NCBI RefSeq assembly: GCF_001954275.1
Contig: NZ_MBEU01000071.1
Span: 1-64,000 of the forward strand
Direction of reading: 5' to 3'
DNA length: 64,000 nt
Source of the DNA: Mycobacterium sp. IS-836
GTDB lineage: Bacteria > Actinomycetota > Actinomycetes > Mycobacteriales > Mycobacteriaceae
Position numbers and translations under genes: made by a program. The number at the start of each line of letters is the position of its first letter. The first letter of the stretch is position 1. This document shows positions 16,030 through 23,806 of this stretch, piece after piece. The notes below the pieces were generated by a model. That model searched no databases and had not been told where the DNA came from. It saw only the letters and a list, made by a program, of their open reading frames with translations.

Positions 16030-16815
16030 ATGGCAAACGCCTTTTACCGGTTCGGCGAATTGATCGTCCCGCCGGTCGTCGCGATGCAGGGAACCAAATT
16101 CAGCTACCGCGGCCTGGAGAACATTCCGCAGCGCGGCGGCGCGATACTCGCCCAGAACCACACCAGCTATCTGGACTGGCTTCCGACGATGCTCGCCGTT
16201 AAGGAACGCGGCCGTCGCATGTACTTCATGATCAAGGCGGAGATGGGCGAGGTGAAGTCGGTCAACTACGTGATCAAGCACGCCCGGCTCATCCCGGTGG
16301 ACCGCAGGAGCGGACACGGCGCTTTCGACGTCGCCGTGCAGCGGCTGCGCGAGGGCGAACTCATCGGGATGCATCCGGAGGCGACCATCAGCCGCAGCTT
16401 CGAGCTCAGGGAATTCAAGAGCGGTGCCGCGCGGATGGCGCTGGACGCCCAGGCGCCGATCCTTCCCGTGGTCGTCTGGGGCGCGCACCGGATTTGGCCC
16501 AAGGATCATCCGAAAAAGGTGTGGCGCAACAAGGTTCCGATCACCGTGGCGGTCGGCCGGCCGCTGCCGCCTCGCGGCACCCCGGAGCAAATCAACGTCG
16601 CACTGCGCACCGCGATGAACGAGTTGCTCTATCAAGTGCAGGAGGAGTATCCGCACCCCGAGGGCGAGTACTGGGTTCCGCGGCGCCTCGGAGGCAGCGC
16701 GCCCAGCCGGGAAGATTCCCAGGCGATCCGGTTGTCCGAGTTGCAGGAGCGGATCAAGCGGCACGGAACCGACGGCGTGACCAGGCCGGGGCAACCCCAA
16801 AGCGGATTGCATTGA
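16030..16815 (+). CDS. PlsC-type acyltransferase (Rv3814c-like)
   Basis: The 261-residue third paralogue has NHTSYLDW (HX4D) and MHPEATISRSFELREF; Met-His replaces the Val-Tyr found before PEATIS in the other copies. ATG 16030 follows a purine-rich ribosome site (GAAGGAGAAGGAC). The length equals Rv3814c (261 aa). Its stop overlaps the TTG start of the HAD gene (TTGA). Confidence 0.86.
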   Translation: MANAFYRFGELIVPPVVAMQGTKFSYRGLENIPQRGGAILAQNHTSYLDWLPTMLAVKERGRRMYFMIKAEMGEVKSVNYVIKHARLIPVDRRSGHGAFDVAVQRLREGELIGMHPEATISRSFELREFKSGAARMALDAQAPILPVVVWGAHRIWPKDHPKKVWRNKVPITVAVGRPLPPRGTPEQINVALRTAMNELLYQVQEEYPHPEGEYWVPRRLGGSAPSREDSQAIRLSELQERIKRHGTDGVTRPGQPQSGLH

Positions 16816-17636
16816 CCGACCCAACATTGCCGGCGCTCATCGCATGCGACGTCGACGGCACCTTGTTCGACGGAAACGAAACCATCTCCCCACGCACCCG
16901 CGCTGCGATACGCGCCGCGGTGGCCGAGGGCGCTCAGTTCGTCGTGGCCACCGGCCGCCCCCCGCGCTGGATACGCCCGGTCGTCGACGCCCTCGGGTTC
17001 GCGCCAATGGCGGTGTGTGCCAACGGTGCCGTCGTCTACGACCCCGCGTCCGATCGGGTGGTGTCCGCGCGCACCCTGTCCGTCGACACCTTGGCCGAGT
17101 TGGCCGAGATAGCGAGGCGCTCCATCCCGGGCGTGGGCCTGGCCGTCGAGCGGATCGGTGAGCGCGCGCATGACACCGCAACGCCTCAGTTCATCAGCTC
17201 GCCGGGCTACGAGCACGCGTGGCTCAACCCGGACAACACCGAGGTGTCGATCGAAGACCTGCTCAGCGCCCCGGCGATCAAGCTGCTGATCCGCAAGGCC
17301 GGTGCCCGCAGCGAGGATATGGCGGCCGAACTGACCAAGCATGTCGGCATCGAGGGCGACATCACCTTCTCCACCAACAACGGGCTGGTGGAGGTCGTCC
17401 CGCTCGGGATCAGCAAGGCCACCGGCGTGGCGGAGGTCGCCAAACCGCTGGGCATCGCCGATCACGAAGTGGTGGCCTTCGGCGACATGCCCAACGACGT
17501 GCCGCTGCTGCTGTGGGCGGGGCACGGCGTGGCGATGGGGAATGCGCATCCGGATGTGCGGGCCGCCGCCGACGAGGTCACCGCGACCAACGACGACGAC
17601 GGGGTCGGGCGGGTGCTGGAACGCTGGTGGCACTAG
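16812..17636 (+). CDS. HAD-superfamily Cof-type phosphatase (Rv3813c-like)
   Basis: The 274-residue protein has HAD motif I CDVDGTLFDGN, motif II VVATGRPPR, the motif III Lys in APAIKLLIRK and motif IV VAFGDMPNDVPLL, with a type IIB cap between. This is a sugar- or cofactor-phosphate phosphatase of unknown substrate. The start is a TTG overlapping the previous stop; no ATG or GTG fits before motif I, and the length matches Rv3813c (273 aa). Confidence 0.87.
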   Translation: MTDPTLPALIACDVDGTLFDGNETISPRTRAAIRAAVAEGAQFVVATGRPPRWIRPVVDALGFAPMAVCANGAVVYDPASDRVVSARTLSVDTLAELAEIARRSIPGVGLAVERIGERAHDTATPQFISSPGYEHAWLNPDNTEVSIEDLLSAPAIKLLIRKAGARSEDMAAELTKHVGIEGDITFSTNNGLVEVVPLGISKATGVAEVAKPLGIADHEVVAFGDMPNDVPLLLWAGHGVAMGNAHPDVRAAADEVTATNDDDGVGRVLERWWH

Positions 17637-17696
17637 CGACCGACGGGCCGGGAAGTTCACCGCCCGCACGGGTAGCAAATGTGGCAGACTGCCCGC

Positions 17697-18332
17697 GTGC
17701 CCGCGGATCAAAAGCCGCCGAACGGCGGCGAGCCCGACGGCGATAAGCCCGCGCCGGTCGAGCCACCCGAGGGCGACGACGCCAGCTCGGAGGAAGACGA
17801 CTCCGAGCAGTTCCCGTCCGGCGGCAGCATGGAGTTCCAGGACGCGGCGACGACCAAGCCGCGCCCCGCAACGCCAGCCGAGTTGCGCGCGCGGGAGAAG
17901 TTCGCCAAGAAGCAGCAGGAGGCCGAGGAGGCGCGACTAGAAGCGGAAGCCAAGCGGCGCCGGCAGCGCCGGGTGCTGATGGGTTCCGCGGCCGCCGTGG
18001 GCGTGGTGGGAGTCGTTGCGGCACTGGGATACTGGGCGTTGTCGACGCCCACCGTGACCGCCCAGTGCGTCCGGGATGACCCGAACGGCCAGCCGGTGAT
18101 CGTGCCGGACAGCTACTGCACCGATCACACGGCCGGCCTCAACGGCTTCTTTTTCTACGGCGGACACCAGTACCGCTACTACTACGGCAGCTCGGGGTCG
18201 GTGGGTTCGCGCCCGATCGGTGGGACGACGAGCGCGCCCAAGGGCGCAACGGTCAAGACCAAGTCGGGCTCCACCATTTCCCGTGGCGGGCTGGGCGGCA
18301 AGCTCGGCGGCGGCAAGGGCAGCGGCTCGTGA
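17697..18332 (+). CDS. Single-pass membrane protein with Tyr/Gly-rich tail (DUF1190-like by context)
   Basis: The 211-residue protein has an acidic Pro-rich N-terminus (1-60), a charged coiled-coil-like helix (about 61-92), one membrane segment (about 94-115) and an external part with two Cys (VTAQCVRDD, DSYCTDH). An aromatic stretch (FFFYGGHQYRYYYG) and a Ser/Gly tail with SRGGLGGKLGGG follow. E. coli has YgiB/YjfM (DUF1190) proteins of similar composition beside glutathionylspermidine-synthase-like genes, so this is probably the equivalent; that is context-based inference. A CAGACT element six bases upstream supports leaderless GTG 17697, and ATG 17679 is an alternative. The stop overlaps the next start (GTGA). 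Confidence 0.68.
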   Translation: MPADQKPPNGGEPDGDKPAPVEPPEGDDASSEEDDSEQFPSGGSMEFQDAATTKPRPATPAELRAREKFAKKQQEAEEARLEAEAKRRRQRRVLMGSAAAVGVVGVVAALGYWALSTPTVTAQCVRDDPNGQPVIVPDSYCTDHTAGLNGFFFYGGHQYRYYYGSSGSVGSRPIGGTTSAPKGATVKTKSGSTISRGGLGGKLGGGKGSGS

Positions 18333-19495
18333 AGCGTGGCAGGGAAAAGCCGCGGCCGAACTGGCGGTCGATCGTCGAATCGCAGGGGCTGGTGTACGGA
18401 ACACCGGCCCGTGACGCCCGCGGCGCGGACCGACCGTATTGGGACGAGTCGGTGTATTACGAATTCGAGATGGACGAGATTCTTGCGCTGGAAGCCGACG
18501 TCGAACTGCTGCACTCGATGTGCCTGAACGCCGTCGAGCAGGTGGTGCTGATGGAGCGGTACGCGGATTTCGGCCTGCCGGAATGGAGTTGGCAGCCGAT
18601 CGCAGAATCGTGGCGCCGCTCCGACCCCCATGTGTACGGCCGCTTCGACTTGCGCTACGACGGGAGACGGCCGGCGGTGCTGCTCGAGTACAACGCCGAT
18701 ACACCCACGACGCTGCTGGAAGCCGCCATCCTGCAGTGGTATTGGCTCAAGGACAAGTTCCCCGGCGACGACCAGTGGAACTCGTTGCACGAGCAGCTCG
18801 TCGCCCGCTGGAAGCAGTTGCGGGACCTGCTGCCCAACAACGAGCTGCACTTGAGTTGGTCCGGGGTGGAGGCCACCGGCGAAGACCAGATCACGACCAC
18901 CTACATGCAGGAAACCGCGGCCGAGGCGGGCTTTTCGACCGTCGGCTTGATGATCGAGGACCTGGGTTGGGACTCCGCGCTGCAGCGTTTCGTCGACCTG
19001 GAAGAGGATCCGATACACGCGATCTTCAAGCTCTATCCCTGGGAATGGGTGCTCGACGACGAGTTCGGCCACCACGTCGTGTCGAGCCTGCCGCAGACGA
19101 TGTGGATCGAGCCGCTGTGGAAGACGCTGCTGTCGAACAAGGCGATCCTCGCCATGCTGTGGGAGATGTATCCGGGCCACCCGAACCTATTGCCCGCATA
19201 CATCGACGACCCGCACGAGCTCACCGAGTACGTCCGCAAGCCCAAGCTCGGCCGCGAGGGAGCGAACGTCACCGTCGTCGGCGCCGGATTGGAGACCGCC
19301 ACCGGCGGGGTCTACGGCGAAGAGGGGTTCGTTTACCAATTGCTGGACCCGTTGCCGGAGTTCGACGACATGCGGCCCGCGCTGGGGGCCTGGATCGTCG
19401 GCGATTCGGCGGCCGGGCTGGGCATCCGCGAGACCGGCGGACTGATCACCGACGACGGCGCAGCCTTCGTCCCGCATCGAATCCTGCAGAAATGA
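18329..19495 (+). CDS. Glutathionylspermidine-synthase-like ATP-grasp ligase
   Basis: The 388-residue protein is the synthetase (C-terminal) domain type of glutathionylspermidine synthase, without the amidase domain found in E. coli Gsp. Recognisable segments are LEYNADTPTTLLEA, FKLYPWEWVLDDEFG, LSNKAILAMLW and YVRKPKLGREGANV, the ATP-grasp nucleotide and Mg binding region. It resembles E. coli YgiC/YjfC. Mycobacteria use mycothiol rather than glutathione, so the acceptor is probably a peptide or protein carboxylate joined to an amine (inference). It overlaps the upstream membrane-protein gene by four bases and lies 16 bases before the DUF350 gene. Confidence 0.87.
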   Translation: MKRGREKPRPNWRSIVESQGLVYGTPARDARGADRPYWDESVYYEFEMDEILALEADVELLHSMCLNAVEQVVLMERYADFGLPEWSWQPIAESWRRSDPHVYGRFDLRYDGRRPAVLLEYNADTPTTLLEAAILQWYWLKDKFPGDDQWNSLHEQLVARWKQLRDLLPNNELHLSWSGVEATGEDQITTTYMQETAAEAGFSTVGLMIEDLGWDSALQRFVDLEEDPIHAIFKLYPWEWVLDDEFGHHVVSSLPQTMWIEPLWKTLLSNKAILAMLWEMYPGHPNLLPAYIDDPHELTEYVRKPKLGREGANVTVVGAGLETATGGVYGEEGFVYQLLDPLPEFDDMRPALGAWIVGDSAAGLGIRETGGLITDDGAAFVPHRILQK

Positions 19496-19511
19496 ACGGA
19501 GTTGATCATCG

Positions 19512-19979
19512 ATGACAACAATCGCCGCGCTGAATTCGAGCTACTGGGATGCGGGCTACATGGCCGTGCTCGGCCGCGGTGCCGGGGCGATCTTCTTGTA
19601 CGCGATCGTCGGCTTGGTGCTGATGATGATCGGGTTCTACGCGATCGATCTCACCACGCCGGGACCGCTGCGCAAGATGGTGGACGGGGGAAAACCGAAC
19701 GCCATCATTGTCGCGGCGGCCGGCATGGTCAGCATGGCGCTCATCGTCGTGCTGGCCATCTACTCGTCGTCGGGAAAGCTGCTCGAGGGGCTGGTGGGCT
19801 CGGCGGTCTTCGGGATCGTGGGGATCGTGGCGCAGGTGGTGATGATGCGGATCGCGGCGATGGTGATCGGGATCGACATGGACGCCTTGTTCGCCTCCGA
19901 GGAGTTCAACTACGAGGCGCTGATGGTGGCCGCGGCGCAGTTCGCGCTGGGCATCGTGGTTGCCGTCGCGATTCTCTAA
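19512..19979 (+). CDS. DUF350 integral membrane protein
   Basis: The 155-residue protein has four predicted membrane helices (about 21-44, 59-84, 88-112 and 131-154) and the DUF350 pattern with small residues in the helices (IIVAAAGMVSMALIVVLAIY). E. coli YjfL is the same family and is also encoded beside a glutathionylspermidine-synthase-like gene. M. tuberculosis has a related DUF350 gene, Rv2600, beside speE. A role in transporting or presenting a polyamine-type product is inference. Its TAA overlaps the TAG of the convergent decarboxylase-synthase gene. Confidence 0.83.
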   Translation: MTTIAALNSSYWDAGYMAVLGRGAGAIFLYAIVGLVLMMIGFYAIDLTTPGPLRKMVDGGKPNAIIVAAAGMVSMALIVVLAIYSSSGKLLEGLVGSAVFGIVGIVAQVVMMRIAAMVIGIDMDALFASEEFNYEALMVAAAQFALGIVVAVAIL

Positions 19980-21916
19980 CGCTGGCGAGCGGGCTTGTCC
20001 CGCAGCGACTTCGGCGGGATCGTGGCTCCGACGAGCGTGTCGGCATCGATCGTGCGGGGTCGATAGGCCAGCGACGCCAATCTCGCTGACATCACGGCGA
20101 CGGGATCCTCGCAGACGTGGTCCAGCCCCGATAGGAATGCCCACTCGTGCTCGTCGCTCCCGAAATAGACGACGGTGTCGAATGTTTCGTGAAAGCGCCG
20201 CCACGACGCGTGCAGCGACTGGTTCCGCCACAGCGTCGGGCAGCCGGCCTGGCCGATGACGACGCTGCCGATCTTGCGGCATCGTGCCAGGAAGTCGGCG
20301 TCGTAGAGCCGGTTGTGCTGCGCGGGCGCCGTCCGCTCGTCGGGAAGGTCGACGACCACGATGTCGTACCGCGTACCGCACCGGGCGACGAAGTTCCAGC
20401 CGTCGCCGTAATGCATCGCGACCGGGCCGAGTCCGCTTTCCGCCCTGCGCAGTTCGTCCACCGTGTAGCCGTAGGGCAGATGCTGCGCGCACAGCCGGAC
20501 CGCTTCGCGATCGATGTCGACGTGATCGACGTGCGTCGCCCCGGCGGCGACGGCGAGCTGGCTTGTCACGCCCTCGCCGGAGCCGATGACGAGTACCCGC
20601 TCGATGCGGGCAGCCAGCAGCAGCGCCGGCACCAGCAGCGCCTCGTGGTAGACGAGCTGGCTGAGCTCGGTGCTCTGACGCTCGCCGTCGGTGAACAGTG
20701 TGATGCCCTGTTCCGTGCGGCCGATCACCAGATGCTGAAACTCGGTGCGCACGTCGCAGCGGACATCCGACAGCCGCCAGTTTCGGGTCAGCCCCGGGGC
20801 CAGCGGCTCGATGATTTCGTGGCCGGGTAACCCTTTCACGGGCGCATTAACGAAATGGGTTGGCAGCGGCGGGAATCCGTTGAAGGCAACCGACGCGTAG
20901 CTCGCGGTGTACGCGCCGGCATCGTCGATCTCGACCCGGTCGCCGGGCCGCAGCGTCACGGGAAGCGGGTAGTGTCGGTAGAGCACGTCGTCGCCGTCGC
21001 ACGTCGGGCCCGCGACCACGGCATCATCGAGTGGGTCGCCGTCCCGGCCGGTCCGCAGGCGGTACCGGATGTACTCGTTCTCGGTTTCGGCCAGGCCCCC
21101 GTAACGACCGACGTCGAGGTAGACCCAGCGCCGCTCGTCGGTACCGGTCCGGACCGCTACCACCTCGCACCGGATCGTGCCGGCCGAACCCACCAGCACT
21201 CGTCCCGGTTCGACCACGAGCCGCGGCGGATCGGCGCCGAAGTGGCGTGTCAGGACCGACGCCAAGGCCTCGGCGAACGCCTCGAGGGGTGGCGCGTCGG
21301 CGGCATACGCGAGGGGGAACCCGCCCCCGACGTTGATCGTCGCGAGGTCGCCCGTTGCATCGAATACCGTTGCAGCGGCGCGTATTCCGAGCTCCCACGC
21401 GGCCGGGTCGAGTTGTTGCGAACCGACGTGGAACGACACCCCGTCGGGCCGCAGCCCGAGGCGGCGGGCGTCGCCGAGCAGCTCCGCGGCCTGCGTGGGG
21501 GCGCAACCGAACTTGTCGCCGAACGGCGTCACCGACGACGGGAAGCCCGCGGCGATGCGGCATTCCACGGCCGCCCCGGGGGCGTGGGCGGCGATCGTCG
21601 TCAGACCGTGCTCGGTGTCGAACGCGAACCGCCGAACCCCGCGCGCATAGGCCCGAGCCACCTCTGCGGGTTTTTGGATGGTGTTGCCGAAGCTCAGCAG
21701 GCCCCCGTCGATGCCGGCGTTAACACACGCGTCGACCTCGCCGATGGAGGCGACGTCGAACGCGGCGCCCTCGCCCGCGAGCAGACGCAGGATCGGCTCG
21801 GCCGGGTTTGCCTTCACCGCGTAGCGGATCCGGGCGCCGGGCAACAACGCCCGCAGCGTCCGGAAGTTCCTTCGCACCCGGTCGAGATCGATCGTCAAAT
21901 ACGGCGTCTCGGGCAC
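19976..21916 (-). CDS. Fused ornithine/lysine-type PLP decarboxylase and spermidine-synthase-like protein
   Basis: The 646-residue protein joins two polyamine enzymes. Residues 1 to about 385 are a fold-III (alanine-racemase-type) decarboxylase: the PLP lysine K35 in YAVKANP, HVGSQ, the glycine loop NVGGGFP, EPGRVLVG, the active-site Cys C306 in GPTCDGDD, and YTASYASVAFNGF near the domain end. Residues about 395-610 are an aminopropyltransferase-like Rossmann domain with LFTDGERQSTELSQLVYHE, VLVIGSGEG, DHVDID and VVVDLPDERTAPAQHNRLY. The predicted product is putrescine or cadaverine, then an aminopropylated polyamine. No AdoMet decarboxylase gene is in the window, so the second donor is uncertain. 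It starts at GTG 21916 and ends in a stop-codon overlap with the DUF350 gene. Confidence 0.85.
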   Translation of the reverse strand: MPETPYLTIDLDRVRRNFRTLRALLPGARIRYAVKANPAEPILRLLAGEGAAFDVASIGEVDACVNAGIDGGLLSFGNTIQKPAEVARAYARGVRRFAFDTEHGLTTIAAHAPGAAVECRIAAGFPSSVTPFGDKFGCAPTQAAELLGDARRLGLRPDGVSFHVGSQQLDPAAWELGIRAAATVFDATGDLATINVGGGFPLAYAADAPPLEAFAEALASVLTRHFGADPPRLVVEPGRVLVGSAGTIRCEVVAVRTGTDERRWVYLDVGRYGGLAETENEYIRYRLRTGRDGDPLDDAVVAGPTCDGDDVLYRHYPLPVTLRPGDRVEIDDAGAYTASYASVAFNGFPPLPTHFVNAPVKGLPGHEIIEPLAPGLTRNWRLSDVRCDVRTEFQHLVIGRTEQGITLFTDGERQSTELSQLVYHEALLVPALLLAARIERVLVIGSGEGVTSQLAVAAGATHVDHVDIDREAVRLCAQHLPYGYTVDELRRAESGLGPVAMHYGDGWNFVARCGTRYDIVVVDLPDERTAPAQHNRLYDADFLARCRKIGSVVIGQAGCPTLWRNQSLHASWRRFHETFDTVVYFGSDEHEWAFLSGLDHVCEDPVAVMSARLASLAYRPRTIDADTLVGATIPPKSLRDKPARQR

Positions 21917-21959
21917 AGCTCGCAGACTAATGCTCCGCGCACGCGGGGGAAAACCTGGT

Positions 21960-23630
21960 CTAGGTGGCCGCCGGGTGCGCGGGCAGCGAGAAGTGTTCCG
22001 GCGGGACGGTCGGGCCGCTCGGCGACTCGGTCGACAACGGCGTGGTGATGCCGTCCACGACCTCGGTGATGTCTCCGGTGAGCCGCTCGAAGTTCAAGGT
22101 GCCATGCTGGAAGTTCTGCGTAATCCGCAGCGGTTCTTGGATTTCCGCGCTGGTCGGCAACCCTAGCGGACCTCGCTCGAAGCTCAGCGAGGCCCACGCC
22201 TCGTAGATCGCGCCGGTGACCGGCTGCGCGCCCGTCTCGGGTGACCAATACATCGCGCCCCTGGCGAAGGTGGCGTAACGGGAATCACCCTCGCCGCTGT
22301 CTTCCGGCGAGGTCGGCGCGCCGAGAACGCTGTTCATGCCGCCGATGGCCTGCCAGTGCTCATAGATCGCGCCACCCTGCAGTGCCTTGATCAACTCCTC
22401 GGGCGGATCGTTGAAATGCGATGCGATGTCCCGGATTTCGTCCATCAGCGCGTAGGCGGCGTTGCCTGGGCAGTCGGTGTTGCCGACGTCGCGGTGGGTG
22501 AAGATGGTGGGCAGTGTCGCGACGGCCCCGGCCGGAAAGGTGGTGTAGTGGCTGCCCGCCGATTCGAGCGCCACCGTGCCTTTGGGGTCGACGTCGTCCA
22601 GACCCAGCCGCCAGCCCAGCAGCCGGCCCACGGTTCGCAGCTGCACCGGCGTCGGCGGTACGTCGTCGAAGTTGCCGATCATGGCCACACCCCAGGTGTT
22701 GCGGTTGAATCCGCCGGTGTGGAAGCCCTCGACGGCCTTGGTCAGTCCGCCGGCGCTGCCCTCGAACACCTGGCCGTATTTGTCCACCAACACGTTGTAG
22801 GCGATGTCGCACCAGCCCAGCGTCTTGCTGTGGTAGGTGTAGATGGCCTTGACGATCCCCGCCGATTCCAGCGGCGAGTAGTCGTTGCTGCCCGCGGTGT
22901 GGTGGATGACCGCGGCGCGAATCCCGTTGTCGTACTGGGGACTACCGCACCGCAGCGCTTCGTCGGCGCCCCATTCGGCCCGGCTGATGATGGGAGGCGC
23001 CTGCCCCGGCATCACGACCCCGGACGGCGGCGTCCACTGCGTGTGGGCCGGCGCCTGCGGCGGAGAGATGAGGATCGCGGAGATGTTCTGGCCGAACGGC
23101 TGTTCCCTGGACGCCGGCTTGTATCCGAGGTCGTTTGACGCCGGCGGGTCGGTCGGCGGCGGGGCTTGGGTCACCCTCGCATCGAGGGGGCGGGTGACCG
23201 CGATCTGCACCGTGGTGGTGGTGCCGACGAACACCGGATCCGTGCTGCGGGGGCCTTCGGTCGGGCCGGCCGGCGGCGCCGACCCGGCGGATCCCGCGGC
23301 CGCACCGTCGTCGGGCGCGGCGGTCTCGTACTCGGTCTGATACCAGGGCCCCCACGACCCGTCGGCCCGCTTTGCCCGCACCCGCGTCGAGGTGCCGGCC
23401 AGGTCGCCGCTCAGCGCGACCAACGAGAAGGGCTGGTCCTGGCTGACTTCGCGGACCGTGACACCGGCCCCGAGCCCGATCAGCGGCTGCTCGCTCAGCT
23501 GGGTGTCGTGGGCCGGCGGCGTGGTGTGGACGCCGCGCTCGTGGTTTGCCTCCGCCACCGCCGAGACGATGACGACCGTCGCCGCGATGGCGGTGAGCAG
23601 CATCGTTGGCGTGCGACTACGAGACGACAC
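21960..23630 (-). CDS. Secreted PGRP/N-acetylmuramoyl-L-alanine amidase with LGFP repeats, Rv3811-like
   Basis: The 556-residue protein has an N-terminal signal/membrane segment (about 8-27), a linker rich in Pro and Thr, an amidase_2/PGRP domain and C-terminal LGFP-type repeats. The PGRP domain spans about 205-400: ISRAEWGADE, AAVIHHTAGSNDY with a zinc His, WCDIAYNVLVDKYGQVFEG, FTHRDVGNTDCPGN. The repeats include GSVLGAPTSPE-like and GPLGLPTSAE segments. It should bind or cleave peptidoglycan outside the cell. It starts at GTG 23630. Rv3811 is 539 aa and likewise lies next to erp. Confidence 0.87.
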   Translation of the reverse strand: MSSRSRTPTMLLTAIAATVVIVSAVAEANHERGVHTTPPAHDTQLSEQPLIGLGAGVTVREVSQDQPFSLVALSGDLAGTSTRVRAKRADGSWGPWYQTEYETAAPDDGAAAGSAGSAPPAGPTEGPRSTDPVFVGTTTTVQIAVTRPLDARVTQAPPPTDPPASNDLGYKPASREQPFGQNISAILISPPQAPAHTQWTPPSGVVMPGQAPPIISRAEWGADEALRCGSPQYDNGIRAAVIHHTAGSNDYSPLESAGIVKAIYTYHSKTLGWCDIAYNVLVDKYGQVFEGSAGGLTKAVEGFHTGGFNRNTWGVAMIGNFDDVPPTPVQLRTVGRLLGWRLGLDDVDPKGTVALESAGSHYTTFPAGAVATLPTIFTHRDVGNTDCPGNAAYALMDEIRDIASHFNDPPEELIKALQGGAIYEHWQAIGGMNSVLGAPTSPEDSGEGDSRYATFARGAMYWSPETGAQPVTGAIYEAWASLSFERGPLGLPTSAEIQEPLRITQNFQHGTLNFERLTGDITEVVDGITTPLSTESPSGPTVPPEHFSLPAHPAAT

Positions 23631-23710
23631 CAGCTGATGTTACTTGTGTGTCTATTGTTATTTGTGAGGCGACACGAGTGTATGCGTGTGGAACCTCACG
23701 AAACCTGTTC

Positions 23711-23784
23711 GACGGCACCGCAGAGTCACGCGCGGATTCGGGAGCTAGCCACCCGCCCGGCGACAACACCTCTGCGGTGCCGTC
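23711..23784. repeat. 15-bp perfect inverted repeat between erp and the amidase gene
   Basis: GACGGCACCGCAGAG (23711-23725) and its exact complement (23770-23784) flank a 44-base loop that itself has GC-rich pairing potential. Reading leftward, it lies 22 bases after the erp stop, so it could act as a terminator or a 3' stabilising structure of the erp mRNA. It lacks a T-tract. Confidence 0.55.
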
Positions 23785-23806
23785 AGGTGACAGGTCCCCC
23801 GAAGCT

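Noticed and set aside
23640-23806. Possible small gene between the amidase gene and erp
   Set aside because: Open frames there have no ribosome site, and the region is dominated by the long inverted repeat.
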